From positions 682,001-746,000 of the forward strand of contig NW_017962918.1 of NCBI RefSeq assembly GCF_001661345.1: DNA of 64,000 nt, given 5' to 3'. Below the pieces are notes generated by a model. It did not search any database, was not told the origin of the DNA, and saw only the letters and a list, made by a program, of their open reading frames with translations. Every line of letters starts with the position of its first letter. The stretch's first letter is position 1. The translations under genes were made by a program, and so were the position numbers. Origin of the DNA: Ascoidea rubescens DSM 1968. Taxonomy: Eukaryota; Ascomycota; Saccharomycetes; Ascoideales; Ascoideaceae. This document shows, piece by piece, positions 31,073-41,499 of this stretch.

Positions 31073-32836
31073 TCAGAGAAATAAATTAGTAATAAAAGGA
31101 AAGCCATACTCAAAAAAAAAAAAAAGAGGAAAAAAATGAAAAAAATGAAAAAGAATGGGAGCATTTGAATATTTAATAGGTGGTAAACAGATAGAACGAT
31201 CGTTACTTGAGTGGTTGTTGATTTGTGGCACTTTTCTGCTAAGTTCAGAGATACTAGGAAGTTTGATGTTTTTGAAATTTTTTGGCAAAGTATTTGAGGC
31301 ATAACTTATGGGACTACCTCCAGAGCTTGAAGAGGTGTCGAAGTTATTAGTGATTGGAGAAACATCAGCTGTGGGATAGGTTCCATATGATGGAGATCTA
31401 TAGTCGATTTGTTGAGGATAGTTGTTGTCGTAATGGTAGGCAACAGAATTGTTTCTGATTTGTGGTTCAGAGACATTTCTTCTTGGGTTGATATGTTGAT
31501 TCTGATTGACATAATCAAAATAAGATTTGGGTGTGTGTTGGTGCTGAGGGATATGAGAAATAGACTGCTGCTGTTGCTGGTGGTAGTGGTGGTTTGGATT
31601 GTAGTAGGGAGAAAGAGGGCATGGATCAGTCTGTTGAGAGTTAACAATGGTGTTATTGTGATGGTTGTTGTTATTAGAATAAGATGGGATGGTGTTGTAT
31701 TGGTTGTATGAAATGGATCGTCTTTCAAAGTCAAGAGGAGTGATGTTTCCATAGTTGTTATCCAGTTGTTGTTGGTGGTGGTAGTTATAGGGGGCGATAT
31801 AGTTTTGATCATAGGTAATTCTTTTGTTGAAGTTGCAATTGTTGTCAACTGAATAGTTGTCCATTTCAAAGTGGCATCTTTTTTTGTTGAGAGTGAGGTT
31901 TTTCATGTTTCTATTGGCTTGACGTTTTCTTTGTCTAATTCTTGCACCATGTTTATATAAGAATCTTGTTAGTGGAGTTGAGGTCAAAGAGCCAGGAAAG
32001 TTTTTTTGAGTGTAAACAGTAAATGGTTGGCTGAGAGTTTTGTCAATGAAGGTGACTTTGTTATCGAGAAACTGGAATAAAGAAAAAAGTAAGACAAAGT
32101 TACCAGTTTTTCTAACCGAGATATCACCAAAGGCAAAGCAAGTGACATAGTTGTTTGATTTGTTGACTCTTTTATAATTTGGGATGGTATCTATTATGTT
32201 GGAGGAGGGGGAGGAGGATGAGTTCATGGAAGGAATGTTTATTCTCATACCAGAGCAAACAGAGGAACCGAAAAAGTCATCGTTATTAATTTTGATATCC
32301 TGGTTTTTTAAGGCGTTTTTATAATCGTTATAATGCTTACCATCTTCGATGTCGACCAATTGTGTGCTGACAAAATAGGTTGGTAAATGGGCCCAGTGGG
32401 GCATAACGCCATTGTTGTTTAGTAGCGAAATAACTTCAGCAGTTTGGTGGAATTCAGATTCAGCCTGGTCGTTGAAGGGCAATAAATGGGTGTTGTTACT
32501 GAATTTTTTTTTTGTGTTTGGGTTGGAAGTGTTGTTGAAGCTTAATTGCAAAACTGGGGGAGGGTGGATAGGTCTATGTTCAGATAGAGTTGTGATTGAG
32601 TAGCTGTTGGTGGTGGTATTTGGTTTAGGGGAGACTTTGGCATGGAGAGGTTGTTGAATGATTTTTAAAGAGACAGTTTCTTGAGTAGATGATTTGTTGA
32701 AAGACTGGTTTGGCAAAGAAATGGAAGATGAAGGAGAAGAAGGAGAGGAGGAAAGAGAGGAGATGGATGGAGATGGAGAGGAAGGCATATCTTCAGATAA
32801 TATGAAGGAGATGCTGGATTTATTGCTATTGGACAT
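31073..32836 (-). CDS. Velvet-domain transcription regulator
   Basis: A 587-residue protein with a velvet domain split over residues about 55-300. The start of the fold reads SLKIIQQPLHAKV then EHRPIHPPPVLQLSF, matching the (L)xIxQQPxxAR...RPxxPPPIVQL opening of VosA/VelB-type proteins. The second half has DISVRKTGNFVLLFSLFQFL, QPFTVYTQKNFPGSLTSTPL and TRFLYKHGARIRQRKRQAN, the velvet signature. An extra loop of about 100 residues lies between the halves. The C-terminal half is Asn/His/Gln/Pro-rich, with LPSISELS near the end. Velvet proteins are NF-kB-like DNA-binding regulators of development and secondary metabolism in filamentous fungi. The last 25 residues come from a poly-purine tract and may be unreliable. 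It is flanked by an 8-kb upstream region without genes. Confidence 0.88.
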   Translation of the reverse strand: MSNSNKSSISFILSEDMPSSPSPSISSLSSSPSSPSSSISLPNQSFNKSSTQETVSLKIIQQPLHAKVSPKPNTTTNSYSITTLSEHRPIHPPPVLQLSFNNTSNPNTKKKFSNNTHLLPFNDQAESEFHQTAEVISLLNNNGVMPHWAHLPTYFVSTQLVDIEDGKHYNDYKNALKNQDIKINNDDFFGSSVCSGMRINIPSMNSSSSPSSNIIDTIPNYKRVNKSNNYVTCFAFGDISVRKTGNFVLLFSLFQFLDNKVTFIDKTLSQPFTVYTQKNFPGSLTSTPLTRFLYKHGARIRQRKRQANRNMKNLTLNKKRCHFEMDNYSVDNNCNFNKRITYDQNYIAPYNYHHQQQLDNNYGNITPLDFERRSISYNQYNTIPSYSNNNNHHNNTIVNSQQTDPCPLSPYYNPNHHYHQQQQQSISHIPQHQHTPKSYFDYVNQNQHINPRRNVSEPQIRNNSVAYHYDNNYPQQIDYRSPSYGTYPTADVSPITNNFDTSSSSGGSPISYASNTLPKNFKNIKLPSISELSRKVPQINNHSSNDRSICLPPIKYSNAPILFHFFHFFPLFFFFEYGFPFITNLFL

Positions 32837-35080
32837 TGTAAAATGTTGCTATGAGTGTGTAAGTAAATGGAGAAATGTGGTTGAATGAGTGAAGAATTAT
32901 CTTTGTAATTAATCCAGATATAATGAAATGAAATGATGTGATGTGATATAGTATAATAATAAGAAGAAAAGAGTTTGCTGAATATGAATATGAACGTTAA
33001 TGTGAATTTGAATTTGAATTTGAATTTGAAGATGAATATTGTTAATTAAAATAAAATGAAATAAAATAAAATAAAATAAAGAAATAAATTACTTAAATTA
33101 CTCGAGTCATTAAAGAGAAAAAAAAAGAGAAAGAAGATTGAAAAAGATTGGGAAACAAAGATATATATATGTATAAGTACAAGTTTGAAAGTGAACAGAA
33201 AAAGAGGTATCGAAAGAACGAATGAGGTAAAATAGACTGTTTCCAAGCTTGTTTAACAGAATTTTATAAATAAATGAGAGAGAGAGAAATGAAAGAAATG
33301 GAAAAATACCAACAAGATATTCCAAGATATTAAGATATTGCAATTAAAAGAAGTAAATAAATGAATATGGCCAACGAAAAAGTTTAAAAGGGTGATAATA
33401 CAGTTGCACTACAAGGTAAGAGATCTGGGTTGGAAAAGAAAAGAGCAGAAAGAAAGCAGAAGATTTTGGAAAGAAAGAAAGAAAGAAATAAATAAAGAAA
33501 TAAAGAAATAAAGAAAGTAGTAAATCAGTTTGTAGAGGATAAACTTAATTGATAATAAGGTATCAAAGCAGAAGATTTGAGTTTCTAACTTTGAACGATT
33601 TAAAGTAATTGAAGAAAGTTGTAATTGAAGAAAATTGTAGTTTGCAAAAATTGGAAACAGATTGAAATTTATTGAAATTTAATATTTACTCGTTGAAACA
33701 ATAAGAAATAATCCCAAATACCAAAGAATTCCCAGTTTAAGTGGGAGCAAGGAAAGAAAAGGAAAAGACAACAATTGAATGAAAAACATGAGAAAAAAAT
33801 AATGAAAATAATGAAAATATTAAAAGTATTAAAAATATTAAAAAATAAAAGTGAAATGCAAAAAAAGGTTTGAATTTATGGGAAAGAGTTGAAGAAACCA
33901 AGGAAAGACAACGATTGGAACCCACCAGATGAAATTTGTTGAAATGAGCTAAATTTGTGATAAAAGTGTTTGAGTGTTTGAGTGTTTGTAGATAGCTGTA
34001 TTCGTAGCAGTGATAATTAGATATTATTCATAATTAGATATTCATAATTAGATATTGAAAGGTTTAGGATTTATCTGTTTTTTGTTGTTTTTTGTTTTTT
34101 TTTGTCTCTTTCTCTTGATTTTTGATTTTTATAATTTTTTTTGCTGTGTTTTTTGTTGAAAGCGGATTAAAAAGCATGAAATGCTGCTAAATAGTATTTT
34201 AACCTTGGTTAAGAATTAGGAATGTGAGACAGAGTATTGATATTGAATCAAAAATAAATTCTAATCTAAACGTTAAAGCTACTTGAAGAAAGTTAGGCAA
34301 GTAAGAATATGGTTTGAATAAATGCGTTATTCTTTGGAAAGCATTGGGCTAGTAAAGTTAGTCAAGTTAGTGGGTTTGGAAGAGATTTTGCTTTTTTGAA
34401 ATTGCTATTGCTTTTTGCCTTTTGCATTTGTGTTTTATGAGAAAACAACTGATAAAATTGGGATATCGAGATACTGAAAGATAGATATTGGGATATCAGA
34501 ATGATTGAGAACAAATTGAGTTGAAACTAAACAGAGATTGTCGATATTTGACTATTCAAAAGTGTTTGTATTAGGATTAACATTCTGTAAAATTATCAGA
34601 ATAAGTTATGGTTGCTACAAAGTTAATGGCTGGTAGCTGGGTTGAGATAATGGAGTTGTTATTTGGTGAGCAAAATTTTTTTGGTATTGGAGTTAATTAA
34701 TCGAGACTAGGGATGTGAGATAGTGAAGACGAAAACACAATAATTGGAGGAGCTAAATTCATTGAAATGAACATATGATGGTATTAGAATGGAATCGTAA
34801 GAGATGGGACGAAGAAAAGCAGAGTTTTTTGCCTGATTCTGACGAAAAGTTCAGCCAGGAAAATACAATTGAACAATTACATGGTTACAGAATGGAAAAA
34901 CTGCAGAATTACAGAATAATGGTTTAAAAAGTGTAGTTAATTGAGTGCTTGTGTTCCTAAAATAACATGGTTGTATTGTCAACAGGCTGGATAAACAGAC
35001 AGGGAGCAATATATGGTAATATCTGGCAATATCTGACAATATCTGGTAGCATTTGGTGGTTGATATTAGGTACAGAAGGT
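32837..35080 (-). other. Probable very long leader or promoter of the velvet gene
   Basis: 2.2 kb with no credible ORF. The plus strand is purine-rich (GAAA and GAAAT runs at 33470-33520), so a minus transcript would be pyrimidine-rich like other leaders here. Repeated TGAATT units occur near 33000-33030. This fits a long 5' leader or regulatory region reaching back to the island at 35.1 kb. Inference from base skew only. Confidence 0.4.
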
Positions 35081-35960
35081 GACCAGCACCTCTTGCCAAC
35101 CAGGAAGCATGAGATGACTGTAATGTTTGAGCTGGGATAACCAAGATACAGCCAAAGGCTCAGCGGTGATAATCCAGCTGAGAGCAGTTTTTAAGAGAGT
35201 CTCTAAGAGTCTCACAGTTAATAGAGGCAGCAGATATAAGCAGATATAAAAGGTGTAAAAGGTACAAGAGGTATTAAAGGTATAAAAGAGTCCCCACAGT
35301 GCATTGTTTCTCTTTTTGTCTCTTTGTTGCTGAGGAATATGTCCGCTCTTCGCCAATCTTTCCCGACCGAGCCCAGGGACCCGAAAGACCCCCATCGAGG
35401 GTTGCGACAGCCAACCGGCAACTCGCCCGGCTACGCTTCGACACAGCCGCCGAGGGTGTGTACATGCAGGTGTACATGCACGCGTGTCGCAGTGGCTCAA
35501 GAGGCAGACGCGCCAGTGCCGTTTGCAACATCCTCTTCCGGAAATACAATGTTTGTACGGTCTTCCCGGTTTTCGTAATATGGTCGGATGTGCCGCAGCA
35601 GCAGCTGTCTGTAGAGCAGTACCGGCCTGTAGAGCAGCACTGGCACCAAAAGCACCAGAAACAGCACCGGCAGCAGAAACAGCACAGGAGCAGGGGCTGC
35701 AACGACAGGATTGCGGGCGCGACTGGTGCTACTCAGCAACCAGTCCTCACAGGCCATTGTTTGCAACGTTATTCCTGGCTCGCGAACAACTTTGAGACAC
35801 TAGCAAAAGGAACGCAGCTCGAGGAATTTCATTGAAACACCCACTGTCTTTGCAAATAGAGCTGAATCTAGTGTTCCAGTCATTACTAATGCGCTGGGCC
35901 CACGACTCCCATCTGCCTTTTTGTTTGATTTGGCCCAAATCTCCAAAAAGGAGGAATAGT
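35081..35960. promoter_or_regulatory. GC-rich island in the gene desert, likely divergent promoter
   Basis: The most GC- and CpG-rich stretch of the window (about 35330-35790). Several overlapping open frames here follow from base composition and match nothing I know. TATAAAAG at 35281-35288 faces right and is followed by a pyrimidine-rich tract. Short direct repeats are visible: GTGTACATGCA twice near 35457-35480, CTGTAGAGCAG twice near 35608-35636, and CAG/AAACAGCAC units at 35655-35690. Strand skew flips across the island, purine-rich plus strand to its left and pyrimidine-rich to its right, as for a divergent promoter. Confidence 0.5.
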
Positions 35961-36135
35961 CGTTTAAACCAGTTCTTGATCTGAAAATGTTGATGCAAAC
36001 TTTGTTTTACTCACATCAAAAAATGATCTCCGATTCCTTTTTGACTCGATTTTCCTCCTTGCTCCAAATTCCTAATTTCAAGACACATCCACTGCTCACC
36101 ATCACTGTTCACCATCTCTGGTCACAGTCTCTATT

Positions 36136-36433
36136 ATGTTTGAAGCTCAGATGATAGCCACAATCTCAACCATATGCTCCATTGGTACGTAGATAATATT
36201 GGTAAAACCCACTTTAATTCATCTACCAATTAATCTTTAAAGGTTGCAAAACTTGTCTTCACTAATTCCATTTCTCATTCGTCTGCTTGCTCCACTCTAG
36301 CATGTATTCCCAAACAAATTTACTCGATTCAGGAATACTAATATGTATTTCCAATTCCAATTTATTCATTCTAGTCATATATTCACTTCTTAATTCTATT
36401 TCTCACATTCTCCTTCAACTTGTCTCTAATTAG
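36136..36433 (+). CDS. Putative spliced 35-residue hydrophobic microprotein
   Basis: Exon 1 (36136-36184) starts MFEAQMIATISTICSI and runs into a donor GTACGT at 36185, the same donor used by RPL39. TACTAAT at 36336-36342 and the first following AG at 36374 give a 190-nt intron. Exon 2 continues the frame to TAG at 36431-36433. The product would be 35 residues, mostly hydrophobic, like a small membrane protein. Without splicing the frame stops after 18 codons. The transcript may equally be non-coding; no homologue comes to mind. Confidence 0.22.
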
Positions 36434-38044
36434 TTCGCAGCTTGCGATTTATAATTTACAATTTACAATTTATAATTTATAATTTCCAGTTTATTATTTT
36501 CAATTTCAATTTCATTTCTAAATATAATCAAAGGTCTGCTTATTATTTATTCATTTCATTGAATTCTTGCTTTCCAATTTTCTCAACCTGTTTCTGAGAT
36601 TTTTATATTTGCTTGATTTCTTATTTTATCTATTTCTAAATCTTCCTCCTTCAGTCAATATTCATATCGAGTTCATATAATCATCATCATCTCCTTCTTC
36701 CTCTTCTTCTTTTTCTTTTATAAAAATATCGCTTTCTACTGCTCTTTATCACTTTTTACTACTTCTGTTACCCTCTATTACTCCATACTGCGTTGCAATG
36801 CTTTCAACAGCCTCATGTTACTTTCGTTCTAGTTAAAAATTTTGAACATAAAATGTACAAAAATTTTGAGTATTTGATTATTATCTTGATAATAAATTGC
36901 TAAAAGAATTATAAAAATTAAAAGAGTTATTAAAATTAAAAAATTGCAAGAAACTTTTGTTATCAACGCTCGATGAATTTGCTAACAATTAGTACATAAA
37001 TTAATACATAATCTGCATTTTAATCTCTAATTTAAACAACTTTTTTGATCATTTCATATTCTATTTTGTATTCTACTTTGTATTCTATTTCATATTCTCT
37101 TTTTTACTCTTTTTTTTATTCTCGTTTTTATCTCTTTCTATCTTTTCTTTTCTTTTCTTTTTATCATTTATCTTCTTTTGTTTTTGTCTATTCTTTTATA
37201 ATTTACCACAGATCTTTATCACTCACTTTTCTTATCTCAGCCCATGGAATTGATAAATAATTATCAAAATTAACAAACAAAAAACAAAATAAAAATGATC
37301 TTCAGTTGAAATTAATTATTTAATAAAATTATTAGCCAGAAAATAGAATAAAGTCAAAATGTATCCACCAGTATCTAAATGTCTTTATTGCTTTGGATTT
37401 GTTTGTACCATATTTTCATCTCACACTCAATCAATAGTACTTCTCTATTACTTTACTGTATCTGAAATCTTGGTTATCTAAGAGAATTTCAATTCTTTTT
37501 TAATTCCTTTATTTCTTTCAATTCTTTTTTAATCTTTACTTTTTGGTTAGCTTTTTTTCTTTGCTTATTGGACTTTTACCTTTTTTTGACTTTTAACTCA
37601 CAATTTTATTTCCTATTCAATTGCTACAATCCTCTTTAACCGATGATTAAATCAGTTTTACCAAAATTTATCCAAATTTCATTTATACAAAAGACACATT
37701 TTACAAGCAAGAACTGAAAAGAAAACAAAGAAAACAAAAAAAAAATTAAAAAAAATAAAAAAGTAAAAAGAAATATCCAACTTATTCTTACTTCCATTCG
37801 ACACTCCTACACTATCATGTTACGTTTTCTTTTTTTTTTTTTGGCTTTATTGCGATTTGGATTAGATCTAACATAAAAGAAACAATACAACTATAATTAC
37901 TTTAGTACTTTGAGGTACAATCCCTCAGTAATTATTCAACTTGAAGTAAATCCTGAAATGATGTCAATTATAGTAAACCAAATAATCCAAATACATTAAA
38001 TAAACTAAGTCAAATCAAATGAATCAAAAAAATCAAAAAAATTG
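36434..38044 (+). other. Pyrimidine-rich non-coding stretch
   Basis: T- and C-rich on the plus strand, with imperfect TATTCTATTT-type repeats at 37050-37110 and TTTTC runs at 37140-37165. No convincing ORF. It probably belongs to a rightward transcript or its flank from the 35-kb island. Confidence 0.35.
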
Positions 38045-38115
38045 AAAAAAATTGAAAAAAATAATTAAAAAATTAAAAAATTAAAAAATTAAAAAATTAA
38101 AAAATTAAAAAATTT
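38045..38115. repeat. (TTAAAAAA)n A/T-only tandem repeat
   Basis: Seven or so units of an 8-bp A/T repeat (AAAAAATT), preceded by looser AAAAATTG units. Such tracts are easily melted and could be part of a replication origin, but no specific origin motif is claimed. Confidence 0.8.
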
Positions 38116-39599
38116 TAAATAGTTTTAACAACACATTATCATGTACTAACTACAAATTCAAGCTAGTAATTCCACAAGCTGCTTAAGAGAAAGAAAAATC
38201 AAACGAAATAAATGTCAGCTAGTAAAAAGTAGTCTGATTAATATATTTGTTATTGATTGAGCTAATTGGATAGCATTACTGGGTTTTATCAATTAGTCTC
38301 AATTGATGTATACTTTTAGTGGGTAGGGAAAATAATACTAGTAATCTGACTAAGAAAAAATATTATGGTAATGGTTACACAGCTAAGTTAAATTAGCGCA
38401 GAATATTTTTAAAGATTGTTAAAGATACTAAGGGATAAAACAATTGAAGTTTCAGTTGATTAACTATTATAAGCATGTCAAAAGATTCCGGAGTTGAATG
38501 ATAATAAAAAACATGAAATTAATACATCAAATAGTTGATGTAACTGAATCATGCTGAATAACAAAGGTGATTTCTTGAATATTTTTTATTCAATGTGCCT
38601 TTCTTTTCTTTTCTTTTATTTTATTTTTTATTTAACAGAAAACTGTTTTTTTATGAAACAGCCAACAGTCTTAGGCAGTCAATTTCATACAATACGAAAA
38701 GTCTTGATCCAAAAAGCCAAATAAAAAAAATAAAAAAAACAAGAAAAAAAACGATGGCTTTATTAAATTATTTTTATGATAAAGAAAAACTAACAATAAT
38801 AGTTATAATAAAGAACAAGTAATAATAATGATTATAGTAATGATTATAATAGTGATAATGAAATGATGGTAAAATGATAGAGAAATTATAATAAAATAGG
38901 ATTAAAAAGTCATTAATAGCTCTTAGGTTAGGATAAACCAGCTTTCAAAATAAAAACCTTAATCGTTTGAATTAAATCTTTGGAATGCTTTACAGTATAC
39001 AATTTGAGAATATCTTTTTAAAATACGAACAAGAACTTACGAAAAAAACATTTCAAAGCCTTTCGGTTATTGAAAATAAAGTAACAAAACAACAAAATAA
39101 AATTCTAGGACGATTTTGGCTGACAAAGATCCTGTTAAAATTGCTAAAAAAAATAAATAATTGGGGTATTAATTAAAAGAATAAAGTATTGAATTATTGG
39201 AATAATTTTAATCAGTATCAGTTTATAATTACATTAAAATTAGGAAAATTTGCTGGTAAAGTATTAAAAAGCATATAGTTTAGAAAAAATAAAATGCATA
39301 GATGTGCTCTAACTTGAGGACATATTGGTTTGATTACTTGCTTTTTGAAGCATGTCATAAAAAGGATATTCAGATAAGATTTTGAAGACATAATCATTCA
39401 GTGAGTATGGAAGTATGTCCTCAAAGAGAAAAAGCTTTAGAAACGAAGCAAAAAGAAAGCCAGATTGGCTGATTATTGAGGCACTAGACAGTAATCATGG
39501 AAGAGAATCAAAGTCCAGTTCCAGCATTCGATAATGATATAGATATTATTGACCATACTGGTAATATAAACTGAAAGATGTAATCTGGATTCACCTTAC
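38116..39599. other. AT-rich desert with a long inverted repeat
   Basis: No gene recognised. TTGAGGACATA at 39314-39324 and TATGTCCTCAA at 39414-39424 form a perfect 11-bp inverted repeat with an 89-base spacer, which could close a stem in RNA of either strand. Small ORFs at 38595-38822 and 38985-39176 are low-complexity and unsupported. Confidence 0.4.
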
Positions 39600-40150
39600 C
39601 GAATAATGTGGTGGTGGGGCAGAATCGAGGAGCGAAAAGCATCGGAAATGGGTTACCACGGCCAGATAAGAAAGCCAGTGCGGGTAACCAGACTCTGAAA
39701 ACGAACGCAAGCCGAACAACACATCCAATAAAATAACTCTAAAGTATAGCAGGCTTTATAATTTTTGGAAAAATCCATTTGAGTACCCTTTACCAAAGTT
39801 GTTTTCTTAGGGCTTTAAGATCGGGCAAGAGCCGCGCCAAATAAGAGCTTCCAAATTGAAACACGATCTCCACCCAGGCATGTCAGAGCACGTGAGAAAG
39901 CTGCTCCAGAGCAAATTATCTGTTGTCATTCGGGAGCAGCGAGCTGGAGCAATGCTTGGAGGAGGTTCCGCCCGCATTGGAAAGAAGCAGCACCTGCTAG
40001 AATGTGACCAGCCAATATCTGAAGGCAGAGACAATCAAAAGCTCAAAAGCGTTGGAGAGATACAGAGGAAATTCCAATTTAACCTCGATAGATTGCACTG
40101 GTGGAGTATTCCAGCTGGCTGGCTTAGTTTGTATAGATTTGTAGCATTCT
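39600..40150. promoter_or_regulatory. Second GC-rich island, orphan promoter
   Basis: A second island without a neighbouring protein gene. It carries a Reb1-type CGGGTAA (39681-39687, within the 13-mer shared with 25014-25026), TTAGGGCT at 39808-39815 (Tbf1-like, AGCCCTAA on the minus strand) and CACGTG at 39889-39894. In the leftward direction the order CACGTG then AGCCCTAA is the same as at 43.03 kb. A bulged hairpin, GGTTAC/CAC/GGC at 39651-39662 with GCC/GTG/GTAACC at 39674-39689, lies in the region a leftward transcript would cover. A 101-codon plus frame (39856-40161) is not recognisable. Confidence 0.45.
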
Positions 40151-40959
40151 TATGTCTTTGATATTGCATCATTGGAGATCCATATATGAGGAGCTTTTGT
40201 TGAAACAGTCCAGATGCAAATAGAATTAGTAATAAATAGCCTTAATAATATTATTAATAGTATAAATAGTAGAGGCCTTAGAGGCAATAAGAGTACTAGA
40301 AGTAGTATGTGTAGCTTGTAATTTGACAGATGATATATGACAGATCAATTTTTGGTATAGAGTTAGAATCTTTAGTATAAAAATATATGAGTTAAAAAAA
40401 CAACAAAAAAGAATAAAAAAAGACAACAAAAACAGCAAAAAAGGAGTCAGGAAATATCAGTCATTTACTTGCAAGACAATAATTTGAAATTGTAGTTTTT
40501 CTGGTATTGAGAATTTAGTGAAATAATTATGAAACTCTGTTTTGGGAGTTAAAAAAAAATGAAAAAAAATGAAAAACAAAAACAAAAAAAGGTTAAACAA
40601 AGAAAAAAAATAATCATATAGACAGTCAAGAAGAAGGAGAAGAAGGGGAAGAAGAAAGAAGAAAAATAATAATAATAAGATATACCATGATAACAATTAG
40701 TAGCCCGATTATAGTATTTTCAATAAGTTAATTAGAGAAATGAAACGATAACAAAAAAGTATGATAATAGTAATGATAGTAATAATAATAAAACCTTTTC
40801 AAATGGAGAAAATAAAACTGATTTGAAAGAAAGAAGAAAAATACAAATATTAAAGAATTAGAAATCATAAAATGAAAGAATCAAAGTGAAAATGCTTTCT
40901 AAAATGACTTAGCAATTGCTTTAGTCTGTTTTGAGTGTTCAATATGTTCAGCAGATGCT
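40151..40959. other. 3' flank of the DUF2406-like gene
   Basis: A/G-rich on the plus strand, including GAAGAAGG repeats at 40630-40665. Small minus frames here are homopolymeric and not believable. Nothing else seen. Confidence 0.4.
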
Positions 40960-41499
40960 TCATTTCTTCTTTTTACCAAAGAAGCCTCTCTTCTTTTTTT
41001 GAGCTGGTGCAGTAGTTGGAGGAGGTTTATAAGCAGGAACATAAATTGAATCTGAAGTATTTGCAGTGTTAGCATATGGATTGCCCTTTAGTAAAGGAAA
41101 CTCAGGTCTTGGTCTAAACCCATATCTCGCAGTCTCTAATTGTTCTCTATAAACACTATCACCACTAATTGAAAATTCAAAGGATCGAATTGTATCTAAT
41201 GGTCTTTCATCTCTTGACCTTGTTGGATTTGACATATCAACTACAGTGATGGGATTACCGAAAACATCATTAATACCATTACTCTTGGAGAAGTTGCCCA
41301 TAGAGTCTCCATTATCTTTACCTTGGTCGAATTGATCACTAGCTTGTTGAAATGGTTGGTCTTCGTTAATAGCATTCATCATATCTTGAGCTCTTGAGTT
41401 TCTGTTTTTGAATAGATCTTTATCGGCTTTAGTCAATTTAATGCTATTGGTTGAAGCTCTGTTGTTTTTCTTTGGACTCTTTCCACCAAACACAGCCAT
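40960..41499 (-). CDS. DUF2406-like small fungal protein
   Basis: A 179-residue soluble protein. The conserved core NPTRSRDERPLDTIRSFEFS (about 91-111), then REQLETARYGFRPRPEFP, matches what I recall of the DUF2406 family (S. cerevisiae YMR295C/YGR273C type). The N-terminus MAVFGGKSPKKN and the C-terminus ending KKKRGFFGKKKK are basic and could bind membrane or nucleic acid. Function unknown; family assignment is from memory and should be checked. The upstream region to 42.17 kb contains a short GC-rich patch. Confidence 0.8.
   Translation of the reverse strand: MAVFGGKSPKKNNRASTNSIKLTKADKDLFKNRNSRAQDMMNAINEDQPFQQASDQFDQGKDNGDSMGNFSKSNGINDVFGNPITVVDMSNPTRSRDERPLDTIRSFEFSISGDSVYREQLETARYGFRPRPEFPLLKGNPYANTANTSDSIYVPAYKPPPTTAPAQKKKRGFFGKKKK

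Noticed and set aside
35299-35835. 178-codon frame and overlapping frames in the GC island
   Set aside because: Several frames are open at once because of base composition, with Cys/Arg/Gln-rich products unlike other proteins here.
38045-38115. A/T repeat as replication origin or centromere
   Set aside because: Composition alone is not evidence; no species-specific origin or centromere consensus is known to me.
39856-40161. 101-codon frame in the second GC island
   Set aside because: No recognised similarity and a composition typical of the island rather than of genes here.
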